Under the pieces are notes generated by a model that did not search any database, was not told the origin of the DNA, and was given only the letters and a program-made list of their open reading frames with translations. Below are positions 7,819 through 15,160 of a DNA stretch of 38,509 nt, in pieces. Within the stretch, counting starts at the first letter, position 1, and each line of letters begins with the position of its first letter. A program made the position numbers and the translations under genes. Origin of the DNA: Alistipes sp. (GTDB lineage Bacteria > Bacteroidota > Bacteroidia > Bacteroidales > Rikenellaceae). Where the stretch lies: the NCBI GenBank assembly GCA_020026415.1, contig JAHHQL010000015.1, positions 1 to 38,509 on the forward strand, written 5' to 3'.

Positions 7819-10674
7819 ATGAAGATGAAGGGATTTTTGGAAGAACTTGCGCAGGATCTTTTCTCGCGTATGGGGGATGGCATATCGGATTGTGCCATCC
7901 TTTTTCCGTCGCGGCGTACCTGCTTGTTTTTTACGGATGCCCTGTCACGACTGACGGATCATCCGCTGTGGCAACCCCGTTGGATGACCATCGACCGACT
8001 GATGGGCGATATTTCGGGGCTGAAGAAGGGTGACCGAGTGCGTCTGATCACGGAACTTTACAAGGTCTATTCGAAATACCACAACGAGACGTTCGACAAG
8101 TTCTACTTTTGGGGCGAGATGCTCCTCACGGACTTCGACACCATCGACAAGTATCTGATCGATGCGGAGATGCTCTTCGAGAATATTTCGGACATCAAAC
8201 AGATCGAAGCGGATCTCTCGTATCTGACCGAACGGCAGTTGCAGATCCTGCGGTTCTGGGCATCGTTCGGCGAGGAGGCGAACTATTCGGAGGAGCAGCG
8301 CAAGTTCATGAAGATCTGGCGCACGTTACTCCCTATCTATCGCGAATACCGTCAGCGACTGACCGATCTGGGCATCGCCTATACGGGGATGATTCATCGT
8401 GCGGCGGTCGAGAGGATTCGGAGCGGGGAGGCCGAACTTGAGGACAAACGTCACTTTGTGGTGGCGGGATTCAATGCTCTTTCGGCCTGCGAAAAGGAAC
8501 TTTTCAAATTCTTAGAGCGATCGGCCGAGACGGATTTTTATTGGGATTACGACGATTATTATGTGCGCAACACGGAACAGGAGGCGGGTATGTTTATCCG
8601 CGACAATATCGTCCGTTTTCCGCAACGCACCGAATTTCCGCACGACGGCATGGCGCGCCCCAAGGAGATGACCGCGGTGGCTGCCGTGTCGAATGCCGTG
8701 CAGTGTAAATATACGGCCGACATCCTGCGCGAGTTGGCCGCTAAAAGTCCTACGGGGCGTCTGGATAAGGAGACCGCCGTGGTGCTTACCGACGAGAACC
8801 TGCTGATGCCCCTGCTGTATGCCCTGCCGAAGGAGTTGGGCGAGGTGAACGTCACGATGGGGTATCCTTTGAGACAGACCACTGCCTATACGTTTGTCGA
8901 GCGACTGATCGGGTTGCAGAGCCATTGTCGGGTAAAGGACAATCAAGTGTCGTTCTATCACGTGGATGTGGCGGGACTTCTGGCGCATCCTTTCCTTCAG
9001 GAGCAGGATTCCGCGCTGATGATTTTGCTGAGGGAACGCATCGTGCGTGAACGACGGATCATGGTGGCGGGGGAATGGCTGCAACAGAACGACCTGTTGC
9101 GTTGTGTCTTTTCGGCGGCAAAGTCATGGACTGCACTCTCGGATTATCTGCTCGGGGTGATTGATGCCGTGGCGAAGATCCCTTCGGAGGAGATCGGTCG
9201 CAGGGAGCGTTACGAATATCTGACCATCCTTTCGGAGGAGATCTCGAAGTTGCGCAATTCGCTCGACGAGTGTGATGTGGAACTCACGCCGTCGATCTAT
9301 ACTTCGCTCCTGAGGCGACACCTCCAAACCGTGCGCATCCCGTTCAAGGGCGAGCCGTTGAGGGGTATTCAGGTGATGGGAATCCTCGAAACCCGAAACC
9401 TCGATTTCAAGAATGTGATCATCCTCTCGATGACCGACGATAATTTTCCGGGCAACAGATTGGGCGATGCCTCCTATGTGCCGTATAATCTGCGCTCGGC
9501 TTATGAACTTCCGACGATCGAACACCATGAAGGCGTTTATGCCTACTATTTTTACCGGCTGATCCAGCGTGCCGAAACCGTTCACATGGTCTATTGCTCG
9601 CATGCCGACGATAAATCGACGGGTGAGCCGAGCCGTTACATCCGTCAGTTGGATTACGAAAGCGGATTTACGTTGAAACGCACGGAGGTGGGTGTCGATG
9701 TCAATTTGGCGGACGAGGAGGCGATCGAGGTGGAGAAAACCCCGGAGGTGATGGCCTCGCTGGAGCGGTTCACCGACCCTGCACAGACGGGAAAACTTTC
9801 GCCGTCGGCTTTTTCGCGGTATGTCAAGTGTCCGTTGAGTTTTTACTTCTATTCGGTGGCGCATCTTTCGCCCGATGACGAGATGTCGGAGGATGTCGAT
9901 GCTCCGATGTTCGGTACGATCCTTCACGCCGCTGCCCAGAGCCTTTACGCGCGGGTGAAGGACGAACTTCATCCCGCAAAAGCCTTGGATGGCCTGCGCC
10001 GATCGAAGGCGGTCGTGAAGGCGGTTGATAAGGCAATCAACGAATCCTATCTGTGCAATCCGAACTCCTCGCGCGAGGAGTATTCGGGCAGTCTGCTGTT
10101 GGTCGAGGATATTGTGACGCGCTATTTGGAAAACGGGGTGATGGATTTCGATATTCGTCACGACAATTTTACGGTGACGGGACTGGAGGAGGAGATTCAG
10201 TGGAAATTCCCCTTTAAGTGTGGCAGTCGGGAGTATGAGTTGCGCATCGGCGGTGTCGCCGACCGTATCGACATGCTCGACGACGGCACGATCCGCGTGG
10301 TGGATTACAAGACGGGAGCCTCGCAACTCGAATTTGGAGGGATGGATGCCCTGTTTCGTTCCGAGGAGCGAGGGGCGAGGAACAACGTGTTGCAGACGCT
10401 CATCTATGCGATGATCCTTTCGCATACGCGCCACAAGGAGGTTGTACCTGCACTTTATTATGTGCGGGATATGTCGCGCGAGGACTATTCGCCGATGCTC
10501 TGCGACAAGGAACTGAAGGTGCAGGGGGCGAATTATTCGTTCTATCGGGAGGCGTTCGAGCGACTGCTCGCGGAGACTTTCTCCGAGATTTTCAATCCCG
10601 AAATTCCGTTCCGACAGACTGAAAATGAAAAGGATTGTGCCTATTGTGATTTCCGCAAGATCTGTCGGCGATAG
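7819..10674 (+). CDS. AddB-like PD-(D/E)XK nuclease / inactivated helicase subunit
   Basis: A 951-residue protein. The N-terminus (AILFPSRRTCLFFTDAL, about residues 28-44) takes the place of a helicase motif I and lacks a GKT P-loop, as in AddB-family subunits of Bacteroidetes. The last 250 residues form a RecB-type nuclease: SAFSRYVKCPLSFYF, GTILHAAAQ with the metal-site His, DRIDML and VVDYKTG. One Cys in KCPLS plus the terminal group CAYCDFRKIC gives the C...CxxCxxxxxC spacing of the 4Fe-4S iron staple known from AddB and related nucleases. It presumably works with the AddA-like protein at 3686-6853. ATG at 7819 is chosen; a second ATG at 7825 (MKMKG) is possible. It follows the DUF2807 gene by three bases. 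Confidence 0.88.
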   Translation: MKMKGFLEELAQDLFSRMGDGISDCAILFPSRRTCLFFTDALSRLTDHPLWQPRWMTIDRLMGDISGLKKGDRVRLITELYKVYSKYHNETFDKFYFWGEMLLTDFDTIDKYLIDAEMLFENISDIKQIEADLSYLTERQLQILRFWASFGEEANYSEEQRKFMKIWRTLLPIYREYRQRLTDLGIAYTGMIHRAAVERIRSGEAELEDKRHFVVAGFNALSACEKELFKFLERSAETDFYWDYDDYYVRNTEQEAGMFIRDNIVRFPQRTEFPHDGMARPKEMTAVAAVSNAVQCKYTADILRELAAKSPTGRLDKETAVVLTDENLLMPLLYALPKELGEVNVTMGYPLRQTTAYTFVERLIGLQSHCRVKDNQVSFYHVDVAGLLAHPFLQEQDSALMILLRERIVRERRIMVAGEWLQQNDLLRCVFSAAKSWTALSDYLLGVIDAVAKIPSEEIGRRERYEYLTILSEEISKLRNSLDECDVELTPSIYTSLLRRHLQTVRIPFKGEPLRGIQVMGILETRNLDFKNVIILSMTDDNFPGNRLGDASYVPYNLRSAYELPTIEHHEGVYAYYFYRLIQRAETVHMVYCSHADDKSTGEPSRYIRQLDYESGFTLKRTEVGVDVNLADEEAIEVEKTPEVMASLERFTDPAQTGKLSPSAFSRYVKCPLSFYFYSVAHLSPDDEMSEDVDAPMFGTILHAAAQSLYARVKDELHPAKALDGLRRSKAVVKAVDKAINESYLCNPNSSREEYSGSLLLVEDIVTRYLENGVMDFDIRHDNFTVTGLEEEIQWKFPFKCGSREYELRIGGVADRIDMLDDGTIRVVDYKTGASQLEFGGMDALFRSEERGARNNVLQTLIYAMILSHTRHKEVVPALYYVRDMSREDYSPMLCDKELKVQGANYSFYREAFERLLAETFSEIFNPEIPFRQTENEKDCAYCDFRKICRR

Positions 10675-10693
10675 ATTTTTTTCGCTTTTTTTG

Positions 10694-10701
10694 TACCTTT
10701 G
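10694..10701 (+). promoter_or_regulatory. Promoter -7 element (TACCTTTG) for the caspase-like gene
   Basis: TACCTTTG fits TAnnTTTG exactly, in a T-rich stretch immediately after the AddB-like stop. There is no TTTG at the -33 position, only a T-tract. The implied start near 10708 lies upstream of ATG 10731 and supports that start over the TTG at 10716. Confidence 0.55.
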
Positions 10702-10730
10702 TCGGGCATGAAGATTTGAAACAAAAACCT

Positions 10731-12443
10731 ATGAAACGTATATTTCTATTTTTGATTTTGGTGATGACGACTTGCGTCGTGTCGGCGCAGACCTACTCTG
10801 AGGAACTCTTGAAAAAGGCTCAGGGGGGCGATGCTGTGGCGATGGATGAACTGGGTCGCTGTTACCATTCGGGACTCGGTATCGGGAAAAACGATCGGGA
10901 GGCTGTCCGCTGGTGGACGGAGGCCTGTCGAAAGGGTGTCGTGTCGGCCTATAATTCACTGGGTAATTGTTATGAAAAAGGTCTGGGTGTGGCGAAAAGT
11001 CCCGCACAGGCCGTCGAACTCTATATGAAGGGTGCGCGTTCGGGCGATCGGGCGGCAATCCTCAGTCTGGTGGCGTGTTACCGTGAGGGACGCGGTGTCG
11101 GACAAGATCCGTCGAAAGCCAATATGCTGGATGCCGCCGTGCATCTGGTCGAGGCGGGGGATATGTCCCGTGCGCTGAATTTCGTGTCCCGTGCGCTTCC
11201 CGTGGTGCGTCAGGATAAATCCTATGAATCGTTCGCCCGCGAATATGTGGCGCAGGCGATGAGCGATTGGTCGGCCGAGAATGACGAGGCGACCGATTCG
11301 TTGCGTAATGTCAAAAGCAACGAGTTGAACCTCAAGGCTGAACGCGTTTATGTCGATTTGGTGAAGGACGATATTCGTCTGAACCTCACGCTCAAAGAGT
11401 ACAACGAAGAGCGCAAGGCGTTTTTGGTGTTGGATCCCCAGTTCGGCGAGATTTTCGTGCAGGTTTCTGAGGAGGATGCCGATCAGTTTGCCCGCTACTG
11501 GTTGCAACACGAGGAGGAAGAGCCCACGTTCGGAATCGAGCAGGGGCATTTGGCCTTGAAGTCGCTGATCATCAAGATGCCCTACGGCAAGCGTTACGGC
11601 TACGGGGTTGATCTGAAGGACGATACGGCAAGCGGGAAAGAGCCTGCTGTCCCCGTAATCGTGTCGGATGTCGATGTGGATATTCCCGTTAATCCGACCG
11701 ACAACGACAAGACTTTTGTGGTGGTGTTTGCCAACGAACGCTATCGTCGTGATGCCGATTCGGAGTGCTCGTTGCGTGACGGCGAGATCTTTGCCCGCTA
11801 CTGTCACGAAACGCTGGGCATTCCCGAAAAAAACATCCGTTTTGCGCCTAATGCGACGCTCAACGACATCCGTTACGAATTGCGCCGGTTGAAAAATGCC
11901 GTAAACGAATATGGCGGCAATGCCGAGATCATCGTCTATTATTCGGGACACGGCATGGCCGATCTGCGAACCCGCGAGGCCTACATCCTGCCGTCGGACG
12001 GATTCTGCGAGGATCTGAAGACGGGTTACAAATTGGATGATTTGTGCGACGAACTCTCGCTCTGCCGCAGTCGTTCGACCCTGCTCTTCTTGGATTCGTC
12101 GTTTGCGGGTGTGCGCCGTGACGGAGCAACGCTGGAGACCAACCGCAACGGCCGTCTGATGCCTCGTCAGTGTGTACCGTCGGGAAAGATGATGGTCTTT
12201 GCGGCTGCCGAAAACGATGAGACCGCCTATGTTTATCGAGAAAAGGGTCACGGAGCATTCACTTACTTCCTGCTCAAGAAATTGCAGCAGACACGTGGTG
12301 AGGTGACCTTGGGCGATTTGAGCAAATATGTGGCACGTGCGGTGCGTGAGCAGGCGTGGGTCGGCTGGCGCAGTCATCAGACTCCGAGGACGTTGGTCGC
12401 AATTACGCTTTCGCATGTATGGCGACCGATCCGTCTGCGTTGA
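10731..12443 (+). CDS. Sel1-repeat and caspase-fold (C14-like) protein, Cys replaced by Ser
   Basis: A 570-residue exported protein when started at ATG 10731; the frame extends five codons upstream to a TTG, but the ATG begins the signal peptide (KRIFLFLILVMTTCVVSA, cut before Gln20). Residues about 35-130 form three Sel1-like repeats, for example LGRCYHSGLG, LGNCYEKGLGV and ACYREGRGVG. A linker domain without recognised motifs follows (about 140-325). Residues 325-565 are a caspase/metacaspase-like domain: TFVVVFANERY, the His-box YYSGHG (His407) and the strand LLFLDSSFAG. In the family that strand usually reads LDACFSG; here the Cys position is Ser457. The protein is therefore either inactive as a cysteine peptidase (a binding or scaffold role) or uses Ser. 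It has its own promoter and a strong terminator. Confidence 0.85.
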   Translation: MKRIFLFLILVMTTCVVSAQTYSEELLKKAQGGDAVAMDELGRCYHSGLGIGKNDREAVRWWTEACRKGVVSAYNSLGNCYEKGLGVAKSPAQAVELYMKGARSGDRAAILSLVACYREGRGVGQDPSKANMLDAAVHLVEAGDMSRALNFVSRALPVVRQDKSYESFAREYVAQAMSDWSAENDEATDSLRNVKSNELNLKAERVYVDLVKDDIRLNLTLKEYNEERKAFLVLDPQFGEIFVQVSEEDADQFARYWLQHEEEEPTFGIEQGHLALKSLIIKMPYGKRYGYGVDLKDDTASGKEPAVPVIVSDVDVDIPVNPTDNDKTFVVVFANERYRRDADSECSLRDGEIFARYCHETLGIPEKNIRFAPNATLNDIRYELRRLKNAVNEYGGNAEIIVYYSGHGMADLRTREAYILPSDGFCEDLKTGYKLDDLCDELSLCRSRSTLLFLDSSFAGVRRDGATLETNRNGRLMPRQCVPSGKMMVFAAAENDETAYVYREKGHGAFTYFLLKKLQQTRGEVTLGDLSKYVARAVREQAWVGWRSHQTPRTLVAITLSHVWRPIRLR

Positions 12444-12446
12444 GCG

Positions 12447-12481
12447 GAAAAAGGGATGACCTTTCGGGTCATCCCTTTTTG
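12447..12481. terminator. Bidirectional rho-independent terminator
   Basis: An 11-bp perfect stem, AAGGGATGACC (12451-12461) with GGTCATCCCTT (12467-12477), with a five-base loop and T-runs on both strands. It lies between the convergent stops of the caspase-like gene and the HAD gene. Confidence 0.93.
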
Positions 12482-12482
12482 T

Positions 12483-13070
12483 TTAGAAGGTGATTTTGAA
12501 GTAGGGTGCACCGCTTCGTCGTGCTGCCTCCAGCCCTACGCGGGAATCTTCGAAGATCAGCGTTTCGAGGGGCAAGCATCCTTCCCGTTCCATGACCTTC
12601 AGAAAACATTCGGGATCGGGCTTGCTGTGCGCCACATCGCACCCCGCAATCACGCCGTCCACCTCGCCGATCCGTCCTTTGCTTACGCCCCTGAACCCGA
12701 TGCCCAAGTGACGCATCACGTTGTCGATGTTGGCGCGACTGCCCGTGGAGACGATCCATACGTGTCCGCCGTCCTGCCGGAACCGGCAACAGAAATCCCA
12801 TAATTCGCGGTTGATGACCACCGAGTCGAAAAACGAAGGGTAGAGTTCGATTTTACGCAGGCGCAGGCATTCCTTGAGATCGGGATCGGTGATGCCGTAA
12901 GCCGAGAGAAACTCCGCGCAACGCATCCCGAAATAGTGATCGAGATACTCCTGTTCGGTCAGCGGGAATCCTGCCTCGCGGAGCGTGGCGACATAGGCGG
13001 CATTCGCACGGCGCGTATCGACCAACGTACCGTCAAAATCCGTGAGAATCAATTTTACGGGGTTGTGCAT
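12483..13070 (-). CDS. HAD-superfamily phosphatase
   Basis: A 195-residue haloacid dehalogenase-like hydrolase with all four motifs: DFDGTLVDT (Asp11 nucleophile, Asp13 acid/base), VSTGSR (motif II), the Lys of SKPDPECF (motif III) and IFEDSRVG (motif IV). The helical cap lies between about residues 18 and 85, as in beta-phosphoglucomutase/phosphoglycolate phosphatase-like members. The substrate cannot be told from sequence. Its ATG overlaps the stop of the upstream M23 gene (TGATG), so it is translated from the same transcript as the two peptidases. A link to cell-wall sugar phosphates is only a guess from context. Confidence 0.88.
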   Translation of the reverse strand: MHNPVKLILTDFDGTLVDTRRANAAYVATLREAGFPLTEQEYLDHYFGMRCAEFLSAYGITDPDLKECLRLRKIELYPSFFDSVVINRELWDFCCRFRQDGGHVWIVSTGSRANIDNVMRHLGIGFRGVSKGRIGEVDGVIAGCDVAHSKPDPECFLKVMEREGCLPLETLIFEDSRVGLEAARRSGAPYFKITF

Positions 13071-14023
13071 CAGTCGAAGGATTGCATGCCCGACTGGGCG
13101 ATGTACATCAGCCGCTTGTAGTCGGTCGGGGTGAGTTCCATGAAGAAATAGTGAATCGGATCGACCCTCATGCCGTTGTGGCGCACCTCGTAGTGGAGGT
13201 GGGGGGCAAGCGAAAGACCCGTATTGCCCGAAAAGGCGATGATGTCGCCGCGACGTACTTTTTTTCCCTCCCGCACATGAATCTCCCCCAGATGGTGGTA
13301 ACTGGTGCTGTACCCGTTGCCGTGGTCGATGACGATGGTCTTTCCGGAGGTCGAATTACGCATCATGACGTGGCTTACCACTCCGTCGGCCGTGGCAAAA
13401 ACGCGCGAACCTTCGGGTACGGTATAATCCACGCCCCGGTGAGGTTGGAGGGTTTTGTAGAAGGGGTGGAAACGCATGCCGTAGGAGGCGGTCATCAGCG
13501 TCAGTTTTTTGTTGATGACGGGTTGGATCGAGGGGATGCTGTTGCACTCCTCGCCTTTTTGCCGGATACGGCGGTGCAGTGTCGCATAAATCTCGTTGAG
13601 CGAACTTAATTCCTTGTCCATGTGTTCCATACGGCGTTCCAACTCTTCGCGAAGGCTTTGCGAGGTGCGGTTCACGACCTGTTCGTAGGTTGTGTTGCGG
13701 CGTTGTTGAAATTCGGCGGAAAGATCGTTCGGAGCGGCCTCAAACAATGTTTGGAATACGTTGCGGTCGCGTTCCGAAAGGTTATCGACAACTTGCATCA
13801 GCGAGTCGTAGCGTTGCGAAAGGCGCGTGTATTGTTCGCGGAGTTCGTCAGTCTGATGTTTCAGATCATATTCGAACGGGGTGTCGAAAAACAACGAAAA
13901 TCCGAAGTAATAAAGCACCGTGAGACCGCCCCACACGAATAGGCGCACGACGAAGCGGATGATGCGGGTCTTGCGCAGACGGCGTCGGCGCAGACGTTCC
14001 AAATTTTTCTTTCCGGTCATCAT
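13070..14023 (-). CDS. M23-family peptidase, membrane-anchored (second of a pair)
   Basis: A 317-residue protein. A basic N-terminus (residues 1-22) precedes one membrane segment (about 25-47), then a coiled-coil-like region (about 60-160), then a LytM/M23 domain. Zinc ligands are visible in HRGVDYTVP (HxxxD), in the general-base His of SYHHLG and in HLHYEV. M23 enzymes are zinc metallopeptidases that cut peptidoglycan cross-links; forms with a coiled coil and intact zinc motif act in the periplasm in wall remodelling or division. It begins four bases after the stop of a paralogous M23 gene and overlaps the HAD gene start. The substrate bond is unknown. Confidence 0.92.
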   Translation of the reverse strand: MMTGKKNLERLRRRRLRKTRIIRFVVRLFVWGGLTVLYYFGFSLFFDTPFEYDLKHQTDELREQYTRLSQRYDSLMQVVDNLSERDRNVFQTLFEAAPNDLSAEFQQRRNTTYEQVVNRTSQSLREELERRMEHMDKELSSLNEIYATLHRRIRQKGEECNSIPSIQPVINKKLTLMTASYGMRFHPFYKTLQPHRGVDYTVPEGSRVFATADGVVSHVMMRNSTSGKTIVIDHGNGYSTSYHHLGEIHVREGKKVRRGDIIAFSGNTGLSLAPHLHYEVRHNGMRVDPIHYFFMELTPTDYKRLMYIAQSGMQSFD

Positions 14024-14027
14024 GGCT

Positions 14028-15062
14028 TTAGAACTTTTCGTAGGTTATGTCTTTCATCTGTTTCATCAGATTGTCGTATTCTTCGGGTGTCATATTTTTG
14101 TTGAAGTAGTTGATCGGGTTCACATGATGCCCCTTGTGAATGACTTCATAGTGGAGGTGCGGGCCGCTCGAAATACCTGTGTTCCCCATCAGCGCGATGA
14201 GTTGTCCGCGTTTGATTTTCTCGCCGGGACGCACCAATATCTTGCTCAGGTGTGCATAGCGCGTTTTGTAGCCAAATTCGTGGTTCAGAAGCACCTGTTT
14301 CCCGTAGCCTCGGATTGATTTGGTTGATTCGACAACGGCATCGCCCGTGGCAAAGACCGGATCGCCGATGCGGCCTGCAAGATCGACTCCCTTGTGCGGG
14401 CGGATAATGCCTAAAGTGGGGTGCAGACGGCGCATGTTGAATGCGCCGATGTGGTTGTTGCGCAGTTTCTTGCGGTCGATCGGCCAAATGGCGGGAATGG
14501 CTGCCGAAAGTTGCTCCTTGTTGTGACTCAGGCGTTGCAGTTCGTCCATCGAAACCGACTCAAGATAGAGCGTGCGCGCAAGGCGGTCGAGTTGTTTCCA
14601 TGTGTCGGTCATCAAGGGGGCGAAATCGTCGTCGGCGAGGGCGGCATATTTGTTTTCGGCATAGGGTTGCCATACGCCCGGAATCGAAAGCGTATCGGTG
14701 GCAAACAGCGTGCGATAGACAAAGTTGTCGCGTTGGCGGATGTTGTCGATGCGGTTTTGTGCCGTGCGGATGCGCTCCTGAAGGATGCGGTATTCGGTGA
14801 TCAGCTGGCGGTTGTCGCGATTGATGCGGTAGATTTTCGGGGTGAAGAAAAAGTAGGAGAAAACCACGTTGGCAACCGACACGAGGATGAATCCGATGAG
14901 GATGCGCCGGATCAGGCGGTAGGTGCGCAGGCGTGCCGTGACCGATCCCACGTCATGAGCCAACTCCGTGGATTTTTCGCAGAGGGTGTCCAATACGTGC
15001 ATGGCCTCGTGACGCATGTCCCGATTCGGGTCGTGGTATTCGTCTTGCTGATTTTCACTCAT
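14028..15062 (-). CDS. M23-family peptidase, membrane-anchored (first of a pair)
   Basis: A 344-residue protein with a cytoplasmic N-terminus of about 50 residues, one membrane segment (about 53-75, ILIGFILVSVANVVFSYFFF), a coiled-coil-like stretch (about 78-115), and a C-terminal M23 domain with HKGVDLAG (HxxxD), YAHLSK and HLHYEV. All zinc and catalytic His residues appear present. It is paralogous to the next gene; the pair share the layout anchor, coil, LytM domain and a PxxYFxxxMTP-like tail motif (INYFNKNMTPEEYDNLM here, IHYFFMELTPTDYKRLM in the partner). It is the first gene of a three-gene operon divergent from alaS, with a promoter at 15089-15119. Confidence 0.92.
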   Translation of the reverse strand: MSENQQDEYHDPNRDMRHEAMHVLDTLCEKSTELAHDVGSVTARLRTYRLIRRILIGFILVSVANVVFSYFFFTPKIYRINRDNRQLITEYRILQERIRTAQNRIDNIRQRDNFVYRTLFATDTLSIPGVWQPYAENKYAALADDDFAPLMTDTWKQLDRLARTLYLESVSMDELQRLSHNKEQLSAAIPAIWPIDRKKLRNNHIGAFNMRRLHPTLGIIRPHKGVDLAGRIGDPVFATGDAVVESTKSIRGYGKQVLLNHEFGYKTRYAHLSKILVRPGEKIKRGQLIALMGNTGISSGPHLHYEVIHKGHHVNPINYFNKNMTPEEYDNLMKQMKDITYEKF

Positions 15063-15088
15063 TATTAAAAAACTTACCTTTATTTATG

Positions 15089-15119
15089 CAAATATAGCGT
15101 AAAATGTGTAAATTTGCAA
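15089..15119 (-). promoter_or_regulatory. Promoter of the M23-M23-HAD operon
   Basis: On the minus strand, TTG (15119-15117), a 20-base spacer and TATATTTG (15096-15089) fit the Bacteroidetes sigma-ABfr pattern. The implied start is near 15082, about 20 bases before the ATG. It physically overlaps the alaS -7 element on the other strand. Confidence 0.65.
15109..15116 (+). promoter_or_regulatory. Promoter -7 element (TAAATTTG) of alaS
   Basis: TAAATTTG matches TAnnTTTG; the implied start near 15122 leaves a leader of about 39 bases before the alaS ATG. No good -33 element is visible. It lies inside the spacer and -33 region of the divergent M23 promoter. Confidence 0.55.
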
Positions 15120-15160
15120 CTTGGTAAAAAGAGAACGAGAAAATATTATTTCGATTATAT

